This document shows, piece after piece, positions 34,819 to 43,079 of a stretch of 64,000 nt of DNA. Source of the DNA: Clostridiales bacterium (lineage in GTDB: Bacteria > Bacillota > Clostridia > Oscillospirales > CAG-272); the NCBI GenBank assembly GCA_011957885.1, contig BLMO01000158.1:1-64000 (forward strand), given 5' to 3'. The position numbers and the translations under genes are program-made. The notes under the pieces are model-generated. The model had not been told where the DNA came from. It searched no databases and saw only the letters and a program-made list of their open reading frames with translations. Within the stretch, counting starts at the first letter, position 1. Each line of letters opens with the position of its first letter.

Positions 34819-35835
34819 ATGGATTATCTCACTGCTGCAGAGATTGCAGACAAATGGAAAGTGTCCAGCCGGATGGTTGCTTATTATTGTGAGTCCGGAA
34901 GGATAGAGGGCGCTGTAAAGAAAGGAAAGACCTGGTTTGTTCCGGCGGATTCCCCAAAACCTCTGGATAGGCGTTATTCAAGAGATACTATCAAAGCGAA
35001 AGAAGATCGGATAGTTGGAAACACGCTCGCCCCAGATGTCGCGGAATCGGCGGTTTATCATACGAAAGATATTTTTGAGCATTTGGGTCTTACCCGTGAA
35101 ACCCTGCGGTATTATGAGGAAATCGGACTCATTAAGCCGAAAAGGGGGCAGTATAGCAGATACCGTGAATTTGACCTGTTTGACATGTCCCGTCTGATGG
35201 CGATTGCTTTCTATAAAAAACGGGGTTTTTCATCGGTTGCCATCAGAGGGATGCTGGAAGCGAAGCCAGAGGAATATGCCATAAAACTTCAGCAACAGTC
35301 AGACAGCCTACAGGAGCAGATCGACCGGCTTTTCCAGATGCAGAAGCGTCTGAAGGAGACACAGCGATTCTATGAAGAAATTTCGGAGAATATCGGTAAG
35401 CTTGAGATCCGGGAGTTGCCGCCATATTATGTAGCGGAGCGGTTTCCTTCTGTAGCGTCCTTTGGAGAGTATAGGGATAAAGTGCTGCGGTTTCTCAACG
35501 TAGAGAACGAGGATATTCTTTCAAGCTTGGTCCGGACGCTTACTTTTGATGAAACAGGTTACAAAGGCTCTGAAATGTATGTAGTAATGCCCGCCGGAAA
35601 AGCAGAACATGAGAAGCAGAATATTTATCTGGAGCACGGGAAATGCCTTTATACTACATTGCTTGCAGATAACAATGACACTTCGGTTCCTGAAAAAATG
35701 TTTTCTCTTTGCCATGCATGGGCAAAAAAAAATCAGGCAGCGTTTCGCGGTATGGTGTATATCTTTGTCCGTATGGCCATACTGAATGAGGATGCGGATC
35801 AACACATTTACGAAGTATGGGTTCCTTTGAAATAA
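34819..35835 (+). CDS. MerR-family regulator with a second N-terminal HTH and an effector domain
   Basis: The 338-residue protein has three parts: an excisionase-like HTH (residues 1-50, YLTAAEIADKWKVSSRMVAYYCESG), a MerR winged helix and coiled coil (about 75-190, TKDIFEHLGLTRETLRYYEEIGL), and a C-terminal GyrI-like effector domain (to 338). ATG 34819 is preferred because AGGAGGG abuts the earlier ATG 34813. Such regulators usually activate multidrug or detoxification genes when a cationic compound binds. The flavoprotein genes just downstream may be the target. Confidence 0.85.
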   Translation: MDYLTAAEIADKWKVSSRMVAYYCESGRIEGAVKKGKTWFVPADSPKPLDRRYSRDTIKAKEDRIVGNTLAPDVAESAVYHTKDIFEHLGLTRETLRYYEEIGLIKPKRGQYSRYREFDLFDMSRLMAIAFYKKRGFSSVAIRGMLEAKPEEYAIKLQQQSDSLQEQIDRLFQMQKRLKETQRFYEEISENIGKLEIRELPPYYVAERFPSVASFGEYRDKVLRFLNVENEDILSSLVRTLTFDETGYKGSEMYVVMPAGKAEHEKQNIYLEHGKCLYTTLLADNNDTSVPEKMFSLCHAWAKKNQAAFRGMVYIFVRMAILNEDADQHIYEVWVPLK

Positions 35836-35878
35836 GAATAAAAATAAATTGCACTTCCCTCTTGACTTGGGGGTTCCC

Positions 35879-35916
35879 ACCGGCCTTACAGTATTATTTG
35901 TAAGGCCGGTATTTTT
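35879..35916 (+). terminator. Strong intrinsic terminator
   Basis: Perfect 12-bp arms ACCGGCCTTACA (35879-35890) and TGTAAGGCCGGT (35899-35910), followed by ATTTTTG. It ends the MerR gene. Confidence 0.9.
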
Positions 35917-35953
35917 GTTTCTTCGGCCATATGGAGCTGAAAGGAGAAAAAGA

Positions 35954-36466
35954 ATGCGGCTTCTAATTATCAATACATTGCCCAAGGATCACCCAGCGGC
36001 GGAAAAGGCAATCTGCCGCCTTACAGAAAAGGCATCGGAGTGTACGACATTTTATACGGAAGATATGCGGATAACGCCTTGTATTGGGTGCAATGCCTGT
36101 TGGTTAAAAACACCTGGAATTTGCGCTGTCAAAGACGATTACGAACAAATTCTGAAGGCTTACCTGCAATATGATGTTACCTTATTCATTTCTGACACGG
36201 CGCTGGGATTCATTGACTATAAAATGAAACATGTAATAGACCGGATACTACCCATGGCGACCATGTATACGAGAATTGAAAACGGGCAGACACGCCATGT
36301 CCCCCGGTATAATAAAGAATTCCGGTTCGGGCTTTTGTATGCAGGTAAGGGAAACCAGAATTATTTGGCACACTGGATGAGCCGGTTTTGCCTGAACTTT
36401 CACGGAATCAGTCTGGGTGCATTTCCCATTGAAGCATTGGAGGAGGTGTGCGCATGCATTTCGTAA
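35954..36466 (+). CDS. Flavodoxin-family NAD(P)H oxidoreductase
   Basis: This 170-residue protein has the flavodoxin-like fold of small NADPH-dependent FMN reductases, with CIGCNACWLKTPGICAVKDD, the multimeric flavodoxin WrbA-like Cys motif. ATG 35954 follows AAAGGAG. It overlaps the next, frameshifted flavoprotein gene by 13 nt. The pair was probably a two-subunit or tandem reductase operon under the MerR regulator. The partner is now broken, so its present function is uncertain. Confidence 0.82.
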   Translation: MRLLIINTLPKDHPAAEKAICRLTEKASECTTFYTEDMRITPCIGCNACWLKTPGICAVKDDYEQILKAYLQYDVTLFISDTALGFIDYKMKHVIDRILPMATMYTRIENGQTRHVPRYNKEFRFGLLYAGKGNQNYLAHWMSRFCLNFHGISLGAFPIEALEEVCACIS

Positions 36467-37138
36467 TAATCAGCGGCACTGCCCGTACACGGTCTAAAAG
36501 CAATACAGCGAAAATCATTTCTGTCTTTTGTGAGGGCTTGCATAACGGTGGAAATACATCAGAGGTTTGGTATCTCTCAGACCGAAAGCAGTGGAAGAGT
36601 GCAAAGACAGCTTTTGAAGAAAATGAGAATATCCTGTTTGCCTTGCCGCTCTATGTAGAGAACGTGCCTGGGATCATGCTGGAGTTTTTAGCGAGCCTAT
36701 CTGCAAAGGAACGACCGGGAACCCGAATTTCCTTCCTTCTGCGGATTTCCGGAAGTATCGCAGGGGCGATGCTGCGAGGAATTCTTAAAGACACTGCCGG
36801 CGCAGCTGGGCTGTGGGTATGGCGGGACATTTATCAAAGGAGATATGTTCGGTCTCAGTCTGTTGGGGAAGAAAATGGAAGCAAAGCTGTTGCAGCCATT
36901 TATTGAGATTGGACGTCAGTTTGGAGAAAACGGCGCTTTCCGGCGGGAGACCATAGAAGCATTCTCCATACCGGAATATCTTTCGGAGGAACAGATACGC
37001 ATGTCGAATGGCCCACTTCGGTATGTGCAAAGGTTTGCGATGCGATATTTTGCCAAACGGCTTGGCTGTAAGACAAAGTTGGATGCAAAGCCGTTCTGTG
37101 AGAAAGAATTACAAGAGACGCAGGAGGAAACGAGATGA
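36454..37138 (+). pseudogene. Frameshifted NAD(P)H-dependent flavoprotein
   Basis: The frame from ATG 36454 is good flavodoxin-like sequence (FVIISGTARTRSKSNTAKII, ENILFALPLYVENVPG) up to about 36740. From there the matching continuation is in another frame: CGFPEVSQGRCCEEFLKTL, then GGTFIKGDMFGLSLLGKKM, ending at 37138. One indel near 36739-36745 (CTTCTGCGG) would restore a roughly 228-residue protein. Unless this is a sequencing error, the gene is inactive. Its stop overlaps the ABC remnant start (ATGA). Confidence 0.8.
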
Positions 37139-37589
37139 TACAAGTTCATGAGGTAATCAAAACCTTTGATGGAAAAGAGGTATTGCGAAATCTGAATTTG
37201 AACGTGGAACGTGGTACGATTTATGGACTTCTTGGAGCCAACGGCGCCGGGAAGGCGGCTTTATCGTATTTGCTCTCACAGGTCATATATTCTCACTGGT
37301 GGACGAAAATTTGCAGCTTATAGATATTGCTTTAGTTTTTCGGAATGCTCTGGTACTGGCAAGCCTTACGGATGGGATTGCCCTGTGCTCTCTACGGATT
37401 GGATTCATAAGAAAATCCAATTCAATGACCGTGATCAGTGCGATTTTGCTCAGTATGCTGTTGGTGAATCTGGCAGCAGACATCAATCAGAGCTTTACAA
37501 CGGTGTTTTATCTTTCGGTTGTAATATTAGTGATTGGACTCCTGCTGTCATTTAATATGGTGCAGAAAGTTGAAAGAATGGAAGTCTAA
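37135..37589 (+). pseudogene. Deletion fusion: ABC ATPase N-terminus joined to a permease C-terminus
   Basis: ATG 37135 starts a normal ABC ATPase (IQVHEVIKTFDGKEVLRNL) up to Walker A GANGAGK at about 37253. At that point the frame changes. From 37254 another frame reads as the last 110 residues of an ABC-2 permease (GGFIVFALTGHIFSL, TVISAILLSMLLVNLAADI) to 37589. More than a kilobase of the original ATPase-permease operon has been lost between them. Neither product can work. Confidence 0.8.
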
Positions 37590-37604
37590 TGAAGATGGTG
37601 CATC

Positions 37605-37651
37605 TTGACAAAACTATTCGAATTAGTTATAATGTGAGTATGAATAGTTTT
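37605..37651 (+). promoter_or_regulatory. Promoter and inverted-repeat operator of the TetR gene
   Basis: TTGACA (37605-37610), 17-bp spacer and TATAAT (37628-37633). Inverted arms AAAACTATTC (37610-37619) and GAATAGTTTT (37642-37651) overlap the -35 and flank the -10, an ideal place for repression. The TetR gene starts 11 bp later, so autorepression is likely. Confidence 0.75.
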
Positions 37652-37662
37652 AGAGGTGTGGG

Positions 37663-38232
37663 ATGGCACGAGCAGGTCTTGATAAGGAAACAGTGATAAG
37701 AAAAGCAGCTGAACTGGCAAATGAAATCGGTTATGATAAGATTACATTGAAATTGCTCGCTGAACACTTAAATGTTCAGCCTCCGTCCCTTTACAATCAC
37801 ATTAGAGGGATAGAGGATCTGCAAAAGGAGATCATGCTCTTTGGCTGGAGGCAAATGGACCAAGCTATGACGGATGCGGCAGTATGTGTCAGCGGGTATG
37901 ATGCGTTAGAAGCAACCTGCCGCGCGTTTTATAAGTACGCAACGGAAAATCCTGGCGTTTTCAATGCGATGCTTTGGTACAACAAATTTGAAAGTGAGGA
38001 AACGCACAGTGTCACGAAAGAGATGTTTTCCATAATATATAAAGCTTTCACCATGCTCAATATATCAAAGAAAAACAGTGAACACCTAATACGCACATAT
38101 CGTGGATTCTTGGAAGGCTTCGCCTTACTGGTAAATAACCATGCGTTTGGGAATCCGGTATCTATTGAGGAGAGTTTTGAAATTTCACTGCGGGTTTTGA
38201 TAGCGGGAACAAAGGCGCTGGAGGGGAAATAG
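37663..38232 (+). CDS. TetR/AcrR-family regulator (WHG-domain type)
   Basis: The 189-residue regulator has a TetR HTH at residues 10-55 (VIRKAAELANEIGYDKITLK, LLAEHLNVQPPSLYNHI) and a C-terminal helical ligand domain of the WHG type. ATG 37663 follows GAGGTGTGG. It lies just after the decayed ABC operon, which it may once have controlled. The inverted repeat over its own promoter suggests autorepression. Confidence 0.9.
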   Translation: MARAGLDKETVIRKAAELANEIGYDKITLKLLAEHLNVQPPSLYNHIRGIEDLQKEIMLFGWRQMDQAMTDAAVCVSGYDALEATCRAFYKYATENPGVFNAMLWYNKFESEETHSVTKEMFSIIYKAFTMLNISKKNSEHLIRTYRGFLEGFALLVNNHAFGNPVSIEESFEISLRVLIAGTKALEGK

Positions 38233-38405
38233 TAGTTTTTTTGAAAAACACAAAATTTCCTGTCACACATACGGGAAAGGGTTGTCTAATTATATATACG
38301 GATAAAATCCTGCGTTGAAGCGCCGCGGGGGTTGATATTCGGAGTCAATTGCTTCCAGATGTGTTTCCGTATAAAATACCATTAGCACTTCAGAAAAGAG
38401 GAATC

Positions 38406-39248
38406 ATGAATCAGTTTACGAACGAAGAATTATTGGATTTGGTCCAAAAAGCGACATCTGGGGATAAAAAGTCCCTTGAGAGCATTGTGCTTGGCATACA
38501 GGATCTGGTGTTTAACCTTTCCCTGCGTATGCTTGGAACTTTCCATGATGCGGAGGATGCAACACAGGATATCCTGCTGAAAGTCATCACCCACCTATCT
38601 TCCTTTAAGGGCGAGAGTTCGTTCTCAACATGGGTGTTCAGCATTGCGACCAACCATCTGAAGAACTACCAAAAGCATATGTTTGCCAAGTTCCCCCTCA
38701 GCTTTGAGTTTTATGGGGACGATATCAAAAACGCAAAAATCGGTGATGTACCGGATCTGACTCAGAATGTGGAGCAGTCGATTTTGGCGGAGGAGCTCAA
38801 GCTTTCCTGCACCAATGTAATGCTCCAGTGTTTGGATGCAGAAAGCCGCTGCATCTTTATCTTAGGCACGATGTTTAAGGTAGACAGCAGAATCGCTGGG
38901 GACATACTGGGCATCACACCGGAGGCATACCGCCAGCGCCTGTCAAGAATCCGCAAAAAAGTGGGAGATTTTTTAAAGGAATACTGCGGCGAATATGGTG
39001 ATGGGACATGCCACTGTGCAGATAGGGTTAATTATGCCATACAGAATCGCAGAATCAACCCAGCACAGCTGGACTTTACCACTGCTGTACCAAAAGAGAT
39101 GACGAATTTTAAGGAAGCAATGGAGGAGATTGATGGAATTTCCCATGAATTTTCTTTCTGCAAAACCTATCAGTCTCCGGAAAGCCTAAAAAAGTTCATC
39201 GAGGATTTCCTGAATGGCCCATCCTTTTCGGTTGTGGGAAATGCATAG
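38406..39248 (+). CDS. Sigma-70-family (ECF-like) sigma factor with a C-terminal extension
   Basis: The 280-residue protein has region 2 (about 20-90, FHDAEDATQDILLKVITHL and FSTWVFSIATNHLKNY) and region 4 (about 135-190, GTMFKVDSRIAGDILGITPE, YRQRLSRIRKKV). After these comes a roughly 90-residue extension with CGEYGDGTCHCADRVNYAI, whose Cys/His residues might bind zinc or sense redox state. ATG 38406 follows GAGGAATC. No anti-sigma partner is adjacent, so the extension may regulate the protein itself (inference). Confidence 0.85.
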   Translation: MNQFTNEELLDLVQKATSGDKKSLESIVLGIQDLVFNLSLRMLGTFHDAEDATQDILLKVITHLSSFKGESSFSTWVFSIATNHLKNYQKHMFAKFPLSFEFYGDDIKNAKIGDVPDLTQNVEQSILAEELKLSCTNVMLQCLDAESRCIFILGTMFKVDSRIAGDILGITPEAYRQRLSRIRKKVGDFLKEYCGEYGDGTCHCADRVNYAIQNRRINPAQLDFTTAVPKEMTNFKEAMEEIDGISHEFSFCKTYQSPESLKKFIEDFLNGPSFSVVGNA

Positions 39249-39260
39249 GAGGGATGAGCA

Positions 39261-39944
39261 ATGGACATGAAACTGATTTTAAAGTACCTGACCGATTTAA
39301 GCGAACATAATAACCGGGAATGGTATCACGCACACAAAGCGAAAAACAAAGAAGCAAACACACAGTTCGAGGAACTAATTCAGACGCTCATTCTGCGTAT
39401 AGGAGAGTTTGACACAAGCATTCTTCATAACCAGCCCAAGGAGCTTACCTTCAAACTAGTGAGGGATACCCGATTCAGTCATGATAAGTCTCCGTACAAT
39501 CCTTCATTCCGCGCACATATCGCCTCAAAAGGCAAACTGCCTGTTCCGGTCGGATATTATCTGATGATCAAACCGGGAGACCAGTCTTTCCTCGGCGGCG
39601 GACTGTTTGCAGACATGTTCAGAGACGCAACGGCGATGATCCGCGACTATATCACGGAACACGGCGAGGAGTTTGAAGAGATTATTCATGCGCCGGAATT
39701 TCAAAAGCATTTTAGAGTACAGGGCACATCACTGAAAAACGTTCCTGCCGGGTATGACAAGGAACATCCACAGGCAGAATACTTAAAGTTTAAAAGCTGG
39801 TATCTGGAATATCCGGTTGTAGATGAAGCGTTGGCGGATGCAGAGGCATTTGTAGCAGAAGCGACTAAGTTATTCCGCATTATGAAGCCGTTTAACGATT
39901 ATCTAAACAGAGCGCTGGAAGGGTTCCAGATGCCGGAACGATAA
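39261..39944 (+). CDS. DUF2461 domain protein
   Basis: This 227-residue protein shows the family hallmarks: YLTDLSEHNNREWYHAHK, FKLVRDTRFSHDKSPYNPSF and DQSFLGGGLF. It is full length. The family is widespread, cytoplasmic and of unknown function. It lies 12 bp after the sigma gene and behind its own GGAGG site, so the two are probably cotranscribed. Confidence 0.9.
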   Translation: MDMKLILKYLTDLSEHNNREWYHAHKAKNKEANTQFEELIQTLILRIGEFDTSILHNQPKELTFKLVRDTRFSHDKSPYNPSFRAHIASKGKLPVPVGYYLMIKPGDQSFLGGGLFADMFRDATAMIRDYITEHGEEFEEIIHAPEFQKHFRVQGTSLKNVPAGYDKEHPQAEYLKFKSWYLEYPVVDEALADAEAFVAEATKLFRIMKPFNDYLNRALEGFQMPER

Positions 39945-40047
39945 CACTACGACCCTGGGTGAAAGGAATATGATAGTTAAGCAGCGCCAGATCGGGCAGC
40001 CGATTTGACACATCCATACAGACACACAAATATGGTTTGAAATCAAA

Positions 40048-40128
40048 AAGCAGGGGGACTACTTTGTAGTTGAGAAGGCAGAACCTGACCCTTTGAACCT
40101 GTTGGCTAATACCAACGTAGGGAGCTGA
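40048..40128 (+). promoter_or_regulatory. TPP (thiamine pyrophosphate) riboswitch, orphan
   Basis: The stretch contains the conserved THI-box pieces in order: GGGGG, ACTAC-TTT-GTAGT stem, TTGAGA, ACCCTTTGAACCTG, then GTTGG-CTAATA-CCAAC and CGTAGGGAGC. A terminator follows at 40153-40182, completing an off-switch. No thiamin gene follows. The next intact gene is an AraC regulator 300 bp on, so the riboswitch appears to have lost its gene. Confidence 0.85.
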
Positions 40129-40152
40129 ATGAATACGGCAATTGTGTTTTCA

Positions 40153-40182
40153 GGACGCTCCATGTGGGCGTCCTTTTGTTTT
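40153..40182 (+). terminator. Intrinsic terminator of the TPP riboswitch
   Basis: GGACGC-loop-GCGTCC followed by TTTTGTTTT, 25 bp downstream of the aptamer, as expected for a transcription-terminating THI element. Confidence 0.8.
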
Positions 40183-40302
40183 CCATTTTGATTATCCTAT
40201 CGGTTTATACCGTGCTCATGGTCATTTTAGAGAGCAGCACAAGGAGTGTTAAAAAGAGCCAGACAGATGTAATTTCAGAAACACCATTATTCGGGCTCCT
40301 TC

Positions 40303-40356
40303 CTTACAGATTTGTAAGCAGAAATTCATCGGATTGTAAGCTGCCTTTGCTATACT
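40303..40356 (+). promoter_or_regulatory. Second copy of the TGTAAG-type promoter, orphan
   Basis: CTTACA-GATT-TGTAAG (40303-40318), TGTAAG again at 40335-40340 (22 bp later) and TATACT at 40351-40356. Spacing and most bases match the promoter at 16348-16401. No ABC gene follows, so the regulated operon seems deleted. The site could still draw in the response regulator of the 14.4-kb system, driving the AraC gene at 40485. The surrounding 40183-40484 has no convincing gene. Confidence 0.65.
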
Positions 40357-40484
40357 CTTAGCAGGAAGAACTATGCCCGCCGCGTAGAACAGGCTGGCAA
40401 AAAAAGTCGAGACGAGCTCTGGGCAGAAATATATTATGAAAGGATAAGCTATAATAGAATATCAGAATAGCGTTAGGTGACCCT

Positions 40485-41321
40485 ATGGAATGGATGCAGC
40501 GATTAAATCAGTCAATTGAATATATAGAAGAACATATCACAGAGGAATTGGATTATGAGAAGGTGGCAATGGTGGCTGGCTGCCCATCCTACTATTTTCA
40601 GCAGATGTTCCTCTATATGACAAATATGACGCTGCGAGAGTATATACGGCGGCGCCGGCTGTCCCTTGCGGCCGTAGAGCTGCAAAAGGATAGCGGGAAG
40701 GTAATCGACATTGCTATAAAATACCGGTATGAATCTCCAACTGCGTTCACCCGGGCATTCAAAAGCTTTCATGGCGTAGTACCGTCTGCTCTCAAGACAG
40801 AAAACAGGCCGCTGCAGGCTTTTCCGCCGATTCAGTTTCATGTATCTATGGGCGGCGGGCAATCATTGAAATTCAGAGTGGAGGAAAAAGCGGCTTTCCG
40901 TGTAGTAGGAATTTCTTGTCCATTGAATAAGGAGCTTACCAAAAACTTTGAAGTGATTCCTACAGTATGGGATACGGCTCTTGCTGATGGAACACTTACA
41001 AAACTCACTTCCCTGCTGGAAAGCAAACCACAAGGATTATTGGGGATCAGTGTTCATCATACAGAGGACTGGAAATATCTGATTGCAGTTCGCTCGGACA
41101 AGAAGGACGATGCCTTTGAAGAATACCGCATTCCGGCATGTAAATGGGCTATTTTTGAGGGAAAAGGGACAAACCGTTCCCTGCAAGAATTAGAACGGCG
41201 CGTAATTACAGAGTGGCTTCCAACTTCTGGCTATACATACGCTAATTCGCCGGATATAGAAGTATATATGAAAGCTGATCCTCAGAATGCGGTTTACGAA
41301 TACTGGATTCCAATCATATAA
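40485..41321 (+). CDS. AraC-family regulator with GyrI-like effector domain
   Basis: The 278-residue protein has two HTH motifs in an AraC domain (residues 8-105, LDYEKVAMVAGCPSYYFQQM, PTAFTRAFKSFHGVVPSAL) and a GyrI-like effector-binding domain from about 120 (AFRVVGISCPLNKELTKNF, IEVYMKADPQNAVYEYWIPI). The Rob/SoxS-type layout suggests activation of export or detoxification genes by a small cationic compound. No ribosome site is obvious at ATG 40485 apart from GTGACC. Confidence 0.88.
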   Translation: MEWMQRLNQSIEYIEEHITEELDYEKVAMVAGCPSYYFQQMFLYMTNMTLREYIRRRRLSLAAVELQKDSGKVIDIAIKYRYESPTAFTRAFKSFHGVVPSALKTENRPLQAFPPIQFHVSMGGGQSLKFRVEEKAAFRVVGISCPLNKELTKNFEVIPTVWDTALADGTLTKLTSLLESKPQGLLGISVHHTEDWKYLIAVRSDKKDDAFEEYRIPACKWAIFEGKGTNRSLQELERRVITEWLPTSGYTYANSPDIEVYMKADPQNAVYEYWIPII

Positions 41322-41347
41322 TTAGTTGTCTGAATTGATCCGCAGAG

Positions 41348-41833
41348 ATGAGGATTGGCTTAGGCGGAACGGATCTGGAACAGCAAAGAAAACACGCGAT
41401 GGCGTGTTGGTGGAAGAACGTGGTGGGCAAGGGATATTCCAGGGTCCAGGTATTTTTGGCAAAGCACCTATTTGGAACACTGATTACCGCGCTCATGAAT
41501 TTAGTCATTTTCCATGTGATTTTGATAATTGGGCTGATACTAATCGGGACACAGAATGCAGGGAGTCTGTTTTTTCAGAATCCCTTTATCTATTTTGGGC
41601 TTCAGCTGCTCTTTGGCGTCGCTGTCAGCAGTATCGTAATCGCTGTTTGTGAACGGAGCCGGAATTGGGATTACAATGGCATTGATTATATTCTCCTCAT
41701 TACTGATACAGGGATCGGATTTGCTGTTTTCTGCGCTGCAGCTAAAAATAGCAATCAGCGGATATTGGATAATGAGAAGAATGAGTTTGTAAGCAGGGGA
41801 ATTTCAAGGAGTTTTTATTTGGAGAATAAGTGA
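41348..41833 (+). pseudogene. Fragment of an ABC-2 permease
   Basis: A 161-codon frame without a good ribosome site contains the segment VVGKGYSRVQVFLAKHLFGT followed by two hydrophobic stretches (LITALMNLVIFHVILIIGLI). This resembles the middle of a small ABC-2 permease. The C-terminal third (NWDYNGIDYILLITDTGIG) appears to come from a different protein. I read it as a chimeric remnant rather than a working gene. Confidence 0.4.
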
Positions 41834-41851
41834 AGCGGTTAGGAGGAAAAT

Positions 41852-42060
41852 ATGAATTGTTCAGAGGCAATAGCAGAATTAAGGATGCGGGCATCTGAGA
41901 AATATAAGGCGAACGTGGTGCGTATGGGGATACCAGAGCAACATAGTCTTGGCGTATCGACGACACTTTAATGGAGGAGTGGATTACTTGTTCACAGACT
42001 TACAGGAAACGGGCAGCAATCACAGATCAAATCGTTACGCTTTCTACCTGCAGTTATGAG
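41852..42060 (+). pseudogene. Remnant of a DNA alkylation repair (AlkD-like) protein
   Basis: ATG 41852, behind TTAGGAGG, encodes NCSEAIAELRMRASEKYKAN then GIPEQHSLGVSTT, the start of AlkD-like HEAT-repeat proteins, and stops at 41971. A further scrap in another frame (EEWITCSQTYRKRAA) matches an internal part of the same family. Most of the gene is missing. Nothing else is recognisable between 41834 and 42176. Confidence 0.5.
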
Positions 42061-42176
42061 TTTGATAACGCAAGGTTTGTGTTATTGGGTATCGTCCGAC
42101 AACCATAAGCGACATTTTGCAACAGCAAAAAAAGTCGAGAGGCATTCCAGTGTTCATGGTAAAATAGGAGATACAG

Positions 42177-43079
42177 ATGGAGGTGAATGAAGTGCAGGAG
42201 CAGATGAAAGCAGTACAGCGGATGCAGGAATATATAGAAGAACATCTGGAAGAGAAGATTACATTGGCGAATCTTTCTGAAGTCTCGCTTTTTTCAAGTT
42301 GGCATTCCTACCGGCTGTTCAAGAATTATCTGGGGATGACCCCGGCGGAGTATATCCGCCGTCTGCGGCTTTCCCATTCGGCTATGCGGCTGAAAAAGGA
42401 GCAATGCCTTGTAATTGATGCAGCTTATGACTGTGGATTTGAAAGCGTGGACGGATACACCCGCGCGTTTTACAAAGAATTCGGATGCAATCCTGGGGAA
42501 TACGTGAAAGACCCGGTTCCGATTGGATTGTTTATCCCATATGGAGTAAAATTCAGAGAACTCAGAAAGGATATTGTTGATATGGAAAATTTGCAGAGCA
42601 TTTTTGTCCAAGTGATCCGCAAGCCGGAGCGCAAGGTGATTATCAAAAGAGGAATCAAAGCGGAGGATTATTTCGACTATTGTGCGGAAGTGAACTGTGA
42701 GGTATGGGGGATTCTGATGAGCATGGATTCCCTGTGCGGGGAGCCGGTCTGTCTCTGGCTTCCGGAAGAATACAAAAAGCCGGGAACCTCCACTTACGTG
42801 CAGGGGGTAGAGGTAGCGTCGGATTATGCCGGTGGAATTCCGGAAGGGTTTGATATCATTTCCCTGCCCGCTGCAGAATATCTGGTGGTGCAGGGAGAAC
42901 CGTTCCGGGAGGAGGACTATTCCCAGGCGATCCTTTCCGTGCAGTATTCCCTGAACCACTATGATCCGTCCGTGATTGGATATGAGTGGGACGACAGCAA
43001 TCCGCGCATCCAGCTGGAACCGCGCGGTGAGCGCGGGTATATTGAAATGCGTGCCATTCAGAAAAGGGGGACAAAATGA
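42177..43079 (+). CDS. AraC-family regulator with GyrI-like effector domain
   Basis: The 300-residue protein has an AraC domain (residues 10-112, ITLANLSEVSLFSSWHSYR, SVDGYTRAFYKEFGCNPGEY) and a C-terminal effector domain (about 135-295). The frame opens at ATG 42177. GTG 42192, behind GGAGGTGA, is an equally likely start. Its stop overlaps the ABC ATPase start (ATGA), so it belongs to and probably controls the two-gene exporter operon that follows. Confidence 0.88.
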   Translation: MEVNEVQEQMKAVQRMQEYIEEHLEEKITLANLSEVSLFSSWHSYRLFKNYLGMTPAEYIRRLRLSHSAMRLKKEQCLVIDAAYDCGFESVDGYTRAFYKEFGCNPGEYVKDPVPIGLFIPYGVKFRELRKDIVDMENLQSIFVQVIRKPERKVIIKRGIKAEDYFDYCAEVNCEVWGILMSMDSLCGEPVCLWLPEEYKKPGTSTYVQGVEVASDYAGGIPEGFDIISLPAAEYLVVQGEPFREEDYSQAILSVQYSLNHYDPSVIGYEWDDSNPRIQLEPRGERGYIEMRAIQKRGTK

